Translations under genes and position numbers: made by a program
The notes under the pieces: model-generated
What the model saw: the letters and a program-made list of their open reading frames with translations, nothing else
What the model was told of the DNA's origin: nothing
Database searches by the model: none
NCBI RefSeq assembly: GCF_900142915.1
Contig: NZ_FRCM01000005.1
Span: 62,001-126,000 of the forward strand
From: Mucilaginibacter sp. OK098
Lineage (GTDB): Bacteria; Bacteroidota; Bacteroidia; Sphingobacteriales; Sphingobacteriaceae
Reading direction: 5' to 3'
DNA: 64,000 nucleotides
Shown: piece after piece, positions 34,012-42,427 of the stretch
Layout: each line of letters starts with the position of its first letter
How positions within the stretch are numbered: the first letter of the stretch is position 1

Positions 34012-36115
34012 AACCAATATATTAATGCGGGTTTACCTGGCTTTCGGGTTGATCCTTCTTTTTGCTGCAGCTGTAGTGATCCAGCTTTTTCGGGTACAGT
34101 TTGTACAGGGTAAAAAGTGGAAGGCTATGGCTACAACGCTTTCAACCCGTTATCAAACGGTTGAGGCAGCGCGCGGAAATATTTTTGCGGTTGACATGAG
34201 CTTGCTGGCAACATCAGTACCTGAATACGAATTGCACATGGATATGCTTGCACCGGGTATTGCTGACGACCAAAGTTTTAATGAGAATGTAGATTCACTG
34301 GCTATTAAGTTTTCACAACTATATGGCGATAAATCAGCAAAGGAATACTCACGGATGCTGCGCGATGCCCGTAAAGAAGGTTCGCGGTATGAGCTCATCA
34401 GGCGGAAGGTTACACACAGGGAATTAACGCTGATCCGCAAGTTTCCTATTTATAGAATGGGTAAATACAAAGGCGGATTGATAGTTATTGAACAAAACAG
34501 GCGTGTATTGCCTTTTCGCTCATTGGCTGCGCGTACCATTGGTTACAAAAACGATAACGTAAAAAATGCGGTAGGGCTTGAAGGAGCCTATGCCAGCTAT
34601 ATTAATGGCGAAAGCGGTAAACGTTTAATGCAGCGTATGGCCGGCGGTACCTGGATGCCGGTTAATAACGGTGATGATGAAGTAGAGCCTAAAGAGGGCG
34701 CGGATATTATTTCGACAATTGATGTCAACTTTCAGGATGTTGCCCAGGATGTGTTAAAAGCTCAACTGGAGGCCACAGAGGCCGATCATGGTTGCGTGGT
34801 GTTGATGGAAGTTGCCACAGGCGAGATAAGGGCCATTGCAAACTTTACCCGGAACAAAGAAGGCAAATACGAGGAAAAGCTAAACTATGCCATAAGCAAT
34901 GCGGCCGACCCTGGTTCAACCTTCAAGCTGGCTACTTATATGACGCTGTTTGATCAGCATAAAATTGATACCAATTCTACCATAAACGCAGAAGGCGGTA
35001 AATATAAAATTCCTAAAGGGCCAACCATCAGCGATGTGGAGGATTACAATTTTGTGATCACTGCAAAAACGGCTTTTGAACAATCGTCAAATGTTGCGGC
35101 AGCTAAATTTGTTTATAATGCCTATAACAATAACCCTAAAGAGTTTACTGATAAGCTATACAGCTACCATTTAAACGAGCCGCTTGGCTTACAAATCGCC
35201 GGAGAAGGGATCCCGGTGGTTAAAAACCCAAAAAGCCGCAGCTGGAACAAATATTATACCCTACCCGAAATGGCCTACGGGTACGAAATGAAAATTACCC
35301 CACTGCAGATGCTTACGCTTTATAATGCAGTAGCTAATAATGGTAAAATGATTGCCCCTATCCTGGTAAAAGAAATTCGCAGGCTTGGAAATACGGTTGA
35401 ACAGTTCCAGGCAAGAGTAATTAATGAAAAAGTATGCTCGGATGCTACGCTTGGGAAAATGAGGAGCCTTTTAGAAGGTGTAATTACTGAAGGCAATGGC
35501 AAAACCCTGTTTAAAAATTCATTGTACTCGGTTGCGGGTAAAACCGGAACAGCGCAAATTGCAAACGGGGCATCAGGTTATGGTCTTAAAAAAACTTACC
35601 AGGCTTCTTTCTGCGGATATTTTCCGGCTAAAAACCCTAAATATTCTATGATTGTGGTTGTCAATCACCCAACAGTGGGCTCATACCTGGCAGCGAAGGT
35701 TGCCGGCCCGGTTTTCAAAAAAATTGCCGACAGGGTTTATGCCAGTGATCAGGGTATGAACCAGGCTGTACCGATGCATTATGTAGGGAACACCAATTTG
35801 CCGCAAATAAAAAAAGGAAATGTAAAAGCGTTAAAGCAGGTATATACCAAATTAGGTGTTAAGCCGCTATACGCAACTAACAATGCAGCCGGTAACGGTG
35901 TTGATACCAGTAATGGTATTGCTTTTGAAGATGCGAGCTATAAAAGTGGCGTAGTCCCACAGGTAAAAGGAATGGGATTGAGCGACGCCTTATATGCGCT
36001 GGGAAATGCAGGCTACAAAGTTGTGGCCCGCGGGAGCGGCATGGTGGCTAATCAATCGGCATCAGCGGGGAGTATAATTCCAAAAGGATCAAAAATAATA
36101 ATTGAATTGCAATGA
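34001..36115 (+). CDS. ftsI: Division-specific transpeptidase (PBP3-like) with PASTA domain
   Basis: 704 residues. N-terminal membrane helix (VYLAFGLILLFAAAVVIQLF), PBP dimerisation domain, transpeptidase domain with S306TFK, SSN (about 360) and KTGTAQ (about 514), and a C-terminal PASTA domain (VPQVKGMGLSDALYALGNAGYKV is split as VPQVKGMGLSDALYALG and NAGYKV). It cross-links septal peptidoglycan with FtsW. PASTA-tailed FtsI is usual in Bacteroidota. Overlaps ftsL by 11 bp and murE by 4 bp. Confidence 0.95.
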   Translation: MSIRTNILMRVYLAFGLILLFAAAVVIQLFRVQFVQGKKWKAMATTLSTRYQTVEAARGNIFAVDMSLLATSVPEYELHMDMLAPGIADDQSFNENVDSLAIKFSQLYGDKSAKEYSRMLRDARKEGSRYELIRRKVTHRELTLIRKFPIYRMGKYKGGLIVIEQNRRVLPFRSLAARTIGYKNDNVKNAVGLEGAYASYINGESGKRLMQRMAGGTWMPVNNGDDEVEPKEGADIISTIDVNFQDVAQDVLKAQLEATEADHGCVVLMEVATGEIRAIANFTRNKEGKYEEKLNYAISNAADPGSTFKLATYMTLFDQHKIDTNSTINAEGGKYKIPKGPTISDVEDYNFVITAKTAFEQSSNVAAAKFVYNAYNNNPKEFTDKLYSYHLNEPLGLQIAGEGIPVVKNPKSRSWNKYYTLPEMAYGYEMKITPLQMLTLYNAVANNGKMIAPILVKEIRRLGNTVEQFQARVINEKVCSDATLGKMRSLLEGVITEGNGKTLFKNSLYSVAGKTGTAQIANGASGYGLKKTYQASFCGYFPAKNPKYSMIVVVNHPTVGSYLAAKVAGPVFKKIADRVYASDQGMNQAVPMHYVGNTNLPQIKKGNVKALKQVYTKLGVKPLYATNNAAGNGVDTSNGIAFEDASYKSGVVPQVKGMGLSDALYALGNAGYKVVARGSGMVANQSASAGSIIPKGSKIIIELQ

Positions 36116-37572
36116 GATATTTGAGCGATATAATAGAAGGACTTGCATTCACTGAACTACAGGGCAGTGCCGATATTGAGATAACTGCCATAGTTTTTGA
36201 TTCGCGGAAGGTTGTTCCGGGATGTATGTTTGTGGCTGTAAAGGGGACTGTAGTTGATGGACATGATTATATTTTGCAGGCCATTAAAGATGGTGCTGTA
36301 GCTGTTATATGTGAAGAATTGCCTGCCCGTGTTACAGGCGAGGTTGATTTTTTAATGGTAGCCAACTCAGCTGTTGCCCTGGGAATTGTATCAGCTAATT
36401 TTTACGAAAATCCATCGTCAAAATTAAAGCTGGTAGGTATAACCGGTACCAATGGCAAAACTACCATAGCTACATTGCTTTATAAATTATTCCGCGACCT
36501 GGGTTATAAATGCGGCTTAATATCTACAGTTGAAAACCAGGTAAATGGCGAGGTGATCCCGGCAACACACACTACTCCTGATCCTGTTGAACTGAACAGT
36601 CTGTTAAATGATATGGTTGAGCAAGGTTGCGATTACTGCTTTATGGAAGTCAGCTCGCACGCTATTGCCCAGCATCGCATTGGAGCACTCAAGTTTACAG
36701 GGGCCATATTCTCAAACCTAACACATGACCATTTAGATTATCATAAAACATTTGAGAAATATCTGAAAGCCAAAAAGACATTTTTTGATGACTTACCCTC
36801 AAATGCCTTTGCGTTGACCAATATTGATGATAAGAACGGCAATGTAATGCTGCAAAATACAAAGGCCCATAAAAAAACTTACGGACTTAAAAGTATGGCA
36901 GATTATAAAGCCCGGATCCTTGAAAACCAGTTTGAAGGTTTGCTTTTGCAGATTGACAGCGAAGAGGTTTGGTTTAAAATGGTGGGCACTTTTAATGCGT
37001 ATAATTTATTAGCTGTTTATGCTGCAGCAATGCTGCTTGAGCAGGACAAAACTAAAATATTAACCAGCCTGAGCAAATTAACAGGCGCAAAAGGTCGTTT
37101 TGATTATATAGTTGCTCCAAATAAAGTTATAGGGATTGTTGATTATGCGCACTCGCCGGATGCTATTCAGAACATATTAAGCACGGTTCATGATATCCGC
37201 AAAAATAATGAAAAGGTAATAACGGTAATCGGCTGTGGTGGCGACAGGGATAAAACCAAACGCCCGATTATGGCGAAAGCAGCATGTGAGTGGAGTGATA
37301 GGGTGATCCTTACCTCTGATAACCCCCGCTCGGAAGATCCGGCGCAGATCATAAAAGACATGGAAGAAGGTGTTGACCCTGCCTTTAAGAGATACACATT
37401 AAGTATTGTTGACAGACGCGAAGCTATAAAAACTGCCTGCATGCTGGCTAGACCGGGAGATATTGTAGTTGTTGCCGGTAAGGGCCACGAGAAGTACCAG
37501 GAAATACATGGAGTAAAGAATCACTTTGACGATATGGAAGAGCTGAGTGCAATTTTTAAAGAAATGAATTGA
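36112..37572 (+). CDS. murE: UDP-MurNAc-tripeptide synthetase (meso-DAP adding)
   Basis: 486 residues. ATP loop GITGTNGKTTIATLL, central HTTPDPVEL and SNLTHDHLDYH, and the DNPRSEDP motif. The DNPR sequence is the meso-diaminopimelate recognition motif, so the wall is of the DAP type, consistent with dapA in this window. Last gene of the overlapped part of the cluster; its TGA is also the first bases of the inserted 35-bp repeat. Confidence 0.97.
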   Translation: MRYLSDIIEGLAFTELQGSADIEITAIVFDSRKVVPGCMFVAVKGTVVDGHDYILQAIKDGAVAVICEELPARVTGEVDFLMVANSAVALGIVSANFYENPSSKLKLVGITGTNGKTTIATLLYKLFRDLGYKCGLISTVENQVNGEVIPATHTTPDPVELNSLLNDMVEQGCDYCFMEVSSHAIAQHRIGALKFTGAIFSNLTHDHLDYHKTFEKYLKAKKTFFDDLPSNAFALTNIDDKNGNVMLQNTKAHKKTYGLKSMADYKARILENQFEGLLLQIDSEEVWFKMVGTFNAYNLLAVYAAAMLLEQDKTKILTSLSKLTGAKGRFDYIVAPNKVIGIVDYAHSPDAIQNILSTVHDIRKNNEKVITVIGCGGDRDKTKRPIMAKAACEWSDRVILTSDNPRSEDPAQIIKDMEEGVDPAFKRYTLSIVDRREAIKTACMLARPGDIVVVAGKGHEKYQEIHGVKNHFDDMEELSAIFKEMN

Positions 37573-37605
37573 TGTGCGAATGTGCGGATATGCAGATGTG
37601 CGGAT
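37571..37605 (+). repeat. 35-bp ATGTGCGG repeat, copy A (after murE)
   Basis: Begins GATGTGCGAATGTGCGG. It starts within the murE stop codon. It differs from the copy at 42289 at three positions and matches its last 20 bases exactly. Confidence 0.93.
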
Positions 37606-37672
37606 GAGGAATTGATGCGTAGGTGGGGAAAGGATGTAAGAATAATGGATTGTAACTAATAACCAATATACA

Positions 37673-38017
37673 ATGAGCGAGAAACCAAACCTGATAGTTG
37701 ATTTAACATTCAGTTTTTCATTGAAAATAATTGCTTTCACTGAAATTCTTGAATCGAAGAAGAAATTCAATATGGCTAATCAACTCTTTAGAAGTGGTAC
37801 TTCAATAGGTGCGAACGTAAGTGAAGCACAGGGTGCAGAAAGTAAAAATGATTTTAAACATAAATGTAAAATAGCATATAAGGAAGCAGGAGAAACAGAG
37901 TATTGGCTAAAACTATGCAAGTTTGCTGAAAACTATCCTTTTGAACAAGATATGCTGGACGATATACAATCAATAATAAGAATACTAGGAAAAATAATAG
38001 CAACAACAAATAATTAG
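37673..38017 (+). CDS. Four-helix-bundle protein (S23/IVS, TIGR02436 family)
   Basis: 114 residues, typical size. Helix 1 FSLKIIAFTEIL, then the family signature MANQLFRSGTSIGANVSEAQGA, the KHKCKIAYKEAGETEYWLKLC helix and a final helix SIIRILGKIIATTN. The family occurs in 23S rRNA intervening sequences and, as Avd, in diversity-generating retroelements, where it binds nucleic acid and reverse transcriptase. No reverse transcriptase is present here. It sits in the insertion between murE and mraY, with ATGTGCGG repeats on both sides. Confidence 0.9.
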   Translation: MSEKPNLIVDLTFSFSLKIIAFTEILESKKKFNMANQLFRSGTSIGANVSEAQGAESKNDFKHKCKIAYKEAGETEYWLKLCKFAENYPFEQDMLDDIQSIIRILGKIIATTNN

Positions 38018-38023
38018 ATATAA

Positions 38024-38053
38024 AGATGCGTGGATGTGCAAATGTGCAGATGA
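38024..38053 (+). repeat. ATGTGCGG-type repeat, partial copy D (after the four-helix-bundle gene)
   Basis: GATGCGTGGATGTGCAAATG... matches the last 29 bases of copy C (42289-42323) with three changes, and starts 6 bp after the stop codon of the four-helix-bundle gene. Confidence 0.8.
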
Positions 38054-38082
38054 TTTAGAAAAATGGTTAAAAACTAAAAGTA

Positions 38083-38293
38083 ATTTATAAACAAAATAAG
38101 AGTGATTAAAGAATTTGGACATGCAGGTATCTGCACATCCGCACATCAATAATCCGCACATTAACTATGTGCATATGTGCGAATGAATAAAAAATTAACA
38201 GACAAAGGAACCATTTACAAACAAAATAAGAGTGATTAAAGAATTTGGACATGCAGGCATCCGCACATCCGCACATCTGAAATCCGCACATTA
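38083..38293. repeat. Direct duplication (about 80 bp, 130-bp offset) in the mraY leader
   Basis: The block starting ACAAAATAAGAGTGATTAAA at 38091 recurs at 38221 and both copies end CCGCACATTA (38163 and 38293), with a handful of differences. Each copy contains inverse ATGTGCGG words. The right copy ends 5 bp before the mraY ATG. Confidence 0.93.
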
Positions 38294-38298
38294 AAAAT

Positions 38299-39540
38299 AT
38301 GCTTTACTACTTATTCACCTGGCTTAATAAAAATTACACAATTCCCGGTTCGGGGGTGTTTCAATACATCACGTTCCGTATGGCGATGGCTGTAATTACA
38401 TCGTTGGTGGTAACCACGGTATTTGGGCGCAGGCTTATTGATTATCTGCGGTTTAAACAAGTGGGTGAAACTGTAAGAAACCTGGGTTTAGAAGGCCAGA
38501 TGCAAAAAGCCGGTACCCCTACTATGGGCGGGATCATTATCATATTAGGTATCCTGATCCCTACGCTGCTGTTTGCCAAGTTGGGCAACATCTACATTAT
38601 TATGATGCTGGTTACCACACTTTGGTTGGGTGCAATAGGTTTTTTGGATGATTACATCAAAGTATTTAAAAAGAACAAAGAAGGGTTAGCTGGAAAATTT
38701 AAGATAATAGGCCAGGTTGGGTTAGCACTGTTCATTGGGTTTACCATGTATTCAAATCCGGATATCGTGATCCGACAGGAAGTAAAATTGCCGGTAAAAT
38801 ATGATGCCCCTGTTGATTTTCACATGCGCGGCAATACGCCGGTTTATACACAGGATATCCGGTCGACAAAAACAACCATGCCTTTTTATAAAAACAATGA
38901 GTTTGATTATGGCAAGGTGCTTAAATTCATTGGTGCTGATTCTGATCATTACTCGCTGCTGGTGTTTATGTTCTCGGTAATTATAATCATCACATTTATA
39001 TCAAACGGGGCCAATATAACAGATGGAATTGACGGCCTGGCAACTGGGACATCCGCTATAATTGGTATCACGCTGGCTATCCTGGCTTATGTATCGGGTA
39101 ATACAGTAATTGCCGAATACCTGAATATTATGTACATCCCAAACTCGGGTGAACTAGTGATTTTTGCCGGAGCTTTTGTTGGGGCCTGCGTGGGTTTCCT
39201 TTGGTACAACTCATACCCGGCCCAGGTATTTATGGGCGATACCGGCAGTTTGGCAATAGGTGGTATAATAGCAGTGTTTGCCATTATGATCCGCAAGGAG
39301 TTACTGGTGCCATTATTATGCGGAGTTTTTGTAATAGAAAACTTGTCGGTAATTATCCAGGTAAGCTGGTTTAAATATACCAGGATAAGATTTGGCGAGG
39401 GAAGAAGGGTGTTTTTAATGTCGCCCCTGCACCACCATTACCAGAAAAAAGGATTTCATGAAGCCAAGATCGTAACCCGGTTTTGGATCATCGGCATCCT
39501 GCTGGCTATAGTGACGGTAATAACGTTGAAGCTCCGCTAG
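38299..39540 (+). CDS. mraY: Phospho-MurNAc-pentapeptide transferase
   Basis: 413 residues, about ten membrane segments. Family marks: GTPTMGG, GFLDDYIKVFKKN (the DD motif), NGANITDGIDGLATG, VFMGDTGSLAIGG and SPLHHHYQKKGF (HHH). It makes lipid I on undecaprenyl phosphate at the inner membrane. A loop of about 60 residues after helix 4 (VKLPVKYDAPVDF to NEFDYGKVLKFIG) is longer than in E. coli and is usual in Bacteroidota. Confidence 0.97.
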   Translation: MLYYLFTWLNKNYTIPGSGVFQYITFRMAMAVITSLVVTTVFGRRLIDYLRFKQVGETVRNLGLEGQMQKAGTPTMGGIIIILGILIPTLLFAKLGNIYIIMMLVTTLWLGAIGFLDDYIKVFKKNKEGLAGKFKIIGQVGLALFIGFTMYSNPDIVIRQEVKLPVKYDAPVDFHMRGNTPVYTQDIRSTKTTMPFYKNNEFDYGKVLKFIGADSDHYSLLVFMFSVIIIITFISNGANITDGIDGLATGTSAIIGITLAILAYVSGNTVIAEYLNIMYIPNSGELVIFAGAFVGACVGFLWYNSYPAQVFMGDTGSLAIGGIIAVFAIMIRKELLVPLLCGVFVIENLSVIIQVSWFKYTRIRFGEGRRVFLMSPLHHHYQKKGFHEAKIVTRFWIIGILLAIVTVITLKLR

Positions 39541-39664
39541 TGATTAGAGGCTGGAGGTTAGAGATTAGGAAGTCCGGAAAGTCGGAAAGGCCGGAAGTCC
39601 GAAAGAGAAAAATAAAAACCGGTGAAATCGAATAGAATCGGAGAAATCAAATAAATAACAATCA
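39541..39664. repeat. Word-repeat spacer between mraY and murD
   Basis: Three word types in a row: TTAGAGGCTGGAGGTTAGAG, then AGTCCGGAAAGTCGGAAAGG (a roughly 10-bp period), then ATCGGTGAAATC-like words running into the murD start. No ORF. Confidence 0.8.
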
Positions 39665-41008
39665 GTGGAATCAAAAAAACTCATAGCAATTCTTGGTGCC
39701 GGCGAAAGCGGGGTGGGTGCGGCATACCTGGCTCAGCAGCAGGGTTATGATGTTTTTGTGTCTGACTTTGGGGCGATTACAGCTGATTATAAACAACAAC
39801 TACAGGACTGGAAGATCCTTTTTGAAGAAAATCAGCATACAGAGGCTGAGATTCTGAAGGCAGATGAAGTAATTAAAAGCCCGGGAATTCCGGACAAGGC
39901 GCCGATCATAAAAAGAATAAAGGAAAAAGAGATTCCGGTTATATCAGAAATAGAATTTGCGGGTCGGTATACCAACGCAAAGATAATAGGGATCACAGGG
40001 TCGAACGGGAAAACTACCACCAGTAGCTTAACTTATCATATCCTTAAAAATGCCGGGTTAAATGTTGGGTTAGCCGGTAACATAGGTAAAAGTTTTGCTT
40101 ACCAGGTGGCTACCGAAAAGTTTGATCTGTATGTGCTTGAGCTTAGCAGCTTTATGCTTGACGATATGTTCAGCTTTAAGGTGGATATAGCGGTACTATT
40201 AAATATAACGCCCGATCATTTAGACCGGTATGATTATAAACTGGAAAACTATGCAGCATCAAAGTTTCGCATCTCTCAAAATCAAACAGCCGGTGATTAT
40301 TTCATTTACTGTGCCGATGATCCGGAAACCCTTAAGGGAATGACCGGGCGAAGCTTTGCAGCGCAGCAGCTGCCGTTTTCTATTGAAAAAAAGATTGAAT
40401 ACGGGGCATATCTCGAACAAGACAATATTGTCATTAACACTCACCAACAACATTTTCAGATGTCAATAAACGAACTGGCCCTACAGGGTAAACACAATAT
40501 TTACAACTCTATGGCATCAGGTATAGTAGCGAAAGTGCTGGAACTGCGGAACCCTTCAATGAGGGAAAGTATGGGAAACTTTAAAAGCATCGAGCATAGA
40601 CTTGAGTCGGTTGGTAAAATATCAGGCATTAGCTTTATCAATGATTCAAAGGCTACTAATGTTAACTCAACATGGTATGCACTTGAAAGCATGACCAGCG
40701 ATGTGATACTGATACTTGGCGGAGTTGATAAAGGCAACGATTACAGCATGCTTAAAGACCTGGTTAAGCAAAAAGTAAAAGCAATAGTTTGCCTTGGTAA
40801 GGATAACAGGCGTATTCACGAAGCCTTTGAAGATGTGGTGGAAATAATAGTAAATACCTACTCGGCACAGGAAGCCGCAACGGTATCCTATCACCTGGCA
40901 ACAAAAGGTGATACGGTATTACTTTCACCTGCATGCGCCAGCTTTGATCTTTTTAAGAATTACGAGGACCGGGGCAGGCAGTTTAAACAAGCGGTGAAGG
41001 AACTATAG
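39665..41008 (+). CDS. murD: UDP-MurNAc-L-alanine:D-glutamate ligase
   Basis: 447 residues. N-terminal Rossmann LGAGESGVGAAYLA, ATP loop GITGSNGKTTTSS, NITPDHLDRY, and C-terminal LILGGVDKGNDY and LLSPACASFDLFKNYEDRG. It adds D-Glu to the stem peptide in the cytoplasm. The start is GTG, and that GTG is part of an ATCAGTGGAATCA repeat word that also encodes residues 2-3 (Glu-Ser). No closer ATG fits the family N-terminus. Confidence 0.96.
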   Translation: MESKKLIAILGAGESGVGAAYLAQQQGYDVFVSDFGAITADYKQQLQDWKILFEENQHTEAEILKADEVIKSPGIPDKAPIIKRIKEKEIPVISEIEFAGRYTNAKIIGITGSNGKTTTSSLTYHILKNAGLNVGLAGNIGKSFAYQVATEKFDLYVLELSSFMLDDMFSFKVDIAVLLNITPDHLDRYDYKLENYAASKFRISQNQTAGDYFIYCADDPETLKGMTGRSFAAQQLPFSIEKKIEYGAYLEQDNIVINTHQQHFQMSINELALQGKHNIYNSMASGIVAKVLELRNPSMRESMGNFKSIEHRLESVGKISGISFINDSKATNVNSTWYALESMTSDVILILGGVDKGNDYSMLKDLVKQKVKAIVCLGKDNRRIHEAFEDVVEIIVNTYSAQEAATVSYHLATKGDTVLLSPACASFDLFKNYEDRGRQFKQAVKEL

Positions 41009-41042
41009 ATGTGCGGATGCGTAGATATGCAGATGTGCGGAT
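41008..41042 (+). repeat. 35-bp ATGTGCGG repeat, copy B (after murD)
   Basis: Starts on the last base of the murD TAG and differs from copy C (42289) at a single position. Confidence 0.95.
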
Positions 41043-41126
41043 AAATGAATTTGAAGATTGGTTGATTTGAAAATTTGAAGATAAATCAGTGTAATCAAGA
41101 TTAATCGGTGGAATCAAAAAAATAAT
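41043..41126. repeat. Word-repeat spacer between murD and ftsW
   Basis: GAATTTGAAGATTGGTTG and GATTTGAAAATTTGAAGAT-type words, followed by ATCAGTGTAATCA and ATCGGTGGAATCA just ahead of the ftsW ATG. Here the GTG of the word is out of use, because its frame meets TAA before ftsW. Confidence 0.8.
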
Positions 41127-42281
41127 ATGCATAAAATACTCAGTAATACAAAAGGAGACCGCTGGATCTGGCTTATCGTCATATTGCTGTCGGTTATTTC
41201 GTTGCTGGCTGTTTACAGCGCCATTGGGTCGCTTGCTTATAAAAGAGGAGTGGGTACAGAGTCTATACTGATAAAGCACCTTGCTATGATAGTTGGTGGC
41301 ATAGCGTTGATGTATTTGTCGCATAAAATCGACTATCGTTATTATCGGGGTATCTCAAAGCTACTGATGATCATAACCATACCGTTGTTACTGTATACGC
41401 TGGTTTTTGGGCATCATGTAAACGAGGCTAGTCGCTGGATACCTATCCCGGGCACGGGCCTTAGTTTCCAGACCTCGGATTTGGCTAAGCTTGCATTGAT
41501 AACCTACCTGGCACGTACGCTATCAATTAAACAGGAAAATATTAAAGATGTAAAGCAATCCTTTATTCCCATTATGGGAGCTGTTTGCGTGGTATTTGCA
41601 CTTATAGCCTGGGCCAACCTTTCAACAGCATTAATGTTGTTTGGGGTTAGCGTTTTGTTGCTGATAATGGGGCGTATAAGTGTAAAGCAAATTGCGGTAG
41701 TATGTTTGGGCGGGCTTGTAGTTTTATCAGGCATTGTGTTTTTAGGGCCACGCCGCCACATGTACATTACCCGTATAGAAACCTATATGCACCCGGAAAA
41801 GGCTGATCCTGATAAGGCGCAGCAATCTAACCATGCAAAAATAGCAATTGCCACCGGTGGCATATTTGGAAAAGGTATTGGTAACAGTGATGAAATAAAT
41901 AGCTTACCCGAAGCATACTCCGATGAAATTTACGCCATCATAGTTGAGGAGTATGGCCTTGTAGGGGGCGTTGTTTTGATAGGCATTTACCTGTTCCTGT
42001 TGTTCAGGTGTATAAAAATTGCAACCAGGGCACCAAAAGCATTTGGTACGCTGCTGGCGGCAGGGCTTAGCTTTAGTTTAACAATACAAGCATTTGCTAA
42101 TATGGCAGTTGCTGTTGGTTTAGGCCCTGTAACCGGGATCCCGCTGCCATTTGTAAGTATGGGGGGGACTTCCATATTATTTACCAGCTTGGCATTTGGT
42201 ATTATATTATCTGTTAGCAGGGATATTGACGAACCTAAAAAAGTTATAGTAGGGGAAATAAAGGAAGTAGCGATGGCGTAG
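41127..42281 (+). CDS. ftsW: SEDS-family septal glycosyltransferase FtsW
   Basis: 384 residues with about ten membrane helices. Family segments: SRWIPIPGTGLSFQTSDLAKLALI, LSTALMLFGVSVLLLIMG, TGGIFGKGIGNSDEINSLPEAYSDEIYAIIVEEYGLVGG (in pieces) and TGIPLPFVSMGGTS. It polymerises lipid II at the septum together with FtsI. The 35-bp repeat copy C starts 8 bp after its stop. Confidence 0.96.
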   Translation: MHKILSNTKGDRWIWLIVILLSVISLLAVYSAIGSLAYKRGVGTESILIKHLAMIVGGIALMYLSHKIDYRYYRGISKLLMIITIPLLLYTLVFGHHVNEASRWIPIPGTGLSFQTSDLAKLALITYLARTLSIKQENIKDVKQSFIPIMGAVCVVFALIAWANLSTALMLFGVSVLLLIMGRISVKQIAVVCLGGLVVLSGIVFLGPRRHMYITRIETYMHPEKADPDKAQQSNHAKIAIATGGIFGKGIGNSDEINSLPEAYSDEIYAIIVEEYGLVGGVVLIGIYLFLLFRCIKIATRAPKAFGTLLAAGLSFSLTIQAFANMAVAVGLGPVTGIPLPFVSMGGTSILFTSLAFGIILSVSRDIDEPKKVIVGEIKEVAMA

Positions 42282-42288
42282 GGGGGAA

Positions 42289-42323
42289 GATGTGCGGATG
42301 CGTGGATATGCAGATGTGCGGAT
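42289..42323 (+). repeat. 35-bp ATGTGCGG repeat, copy C (after ftsW)
   Basis: GATGTGCGGATGCGTGG followed by ATATGCAGATGTGCGGAT. Near-identical to the copies after murE and murD. Confidence 0.95.
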
Positions 42324-42427
42324 GAATAAAAAAAGTCTATGGTCTATAGTCCATGGACCATGGACAAAAAGAATCGGTGAGATCATAAAATAATCAGTGT
42401 AATCACAGAAATATAAAATAAGAGTCG
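42324..42427. repeat. Word-repeat spacer between ftsW and murG
   Basis: A near-palindromic GTCTATAGTCCATGGACC segment (42340-42362), then ATCGGTGAGATCA, ATCAGTGTAATCA and GTCGGTGAAATCA. The last word contains the murG GTG start. Confidence 0.85.

Larger units (their letters stand above)
37571..38293. mobile_element. IVS-like insertion carrying a four-helix-bundle gene, between murE and mraY
   Basis: A 723-bp segment splits murE from mraY, which are normally close. The left end is a 35-bp ATGTGCGG-type repeat (37571-37605). The right end (about 38252-38293) carries the same words in inverse orientation (GCATCCGCACATCCGCACAT, ATCCGCACATT), so the ends can pair. Inside is one gene, for a four-helix-bundle protein of the family first found in rRNA intervening sequences. 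No transposase, so mobilisation would depend on something else. Element status is my inference. Confidence 0.55.

Noticed and set aside
37673..38017. Diversity-generating retroelement (Avd plus reverse transcriptase)
   Set aside because: The four-helix-bundle protein is of the Avd superfamily, but there is no reverse transcriptase, template repeat or variable repeat in the window.
37571..42323. CRISPR array from the ATGTGCGG repeats
   Set aside because: Copies are separated by whole genes, not by regular spacers, and there are no cas genes.
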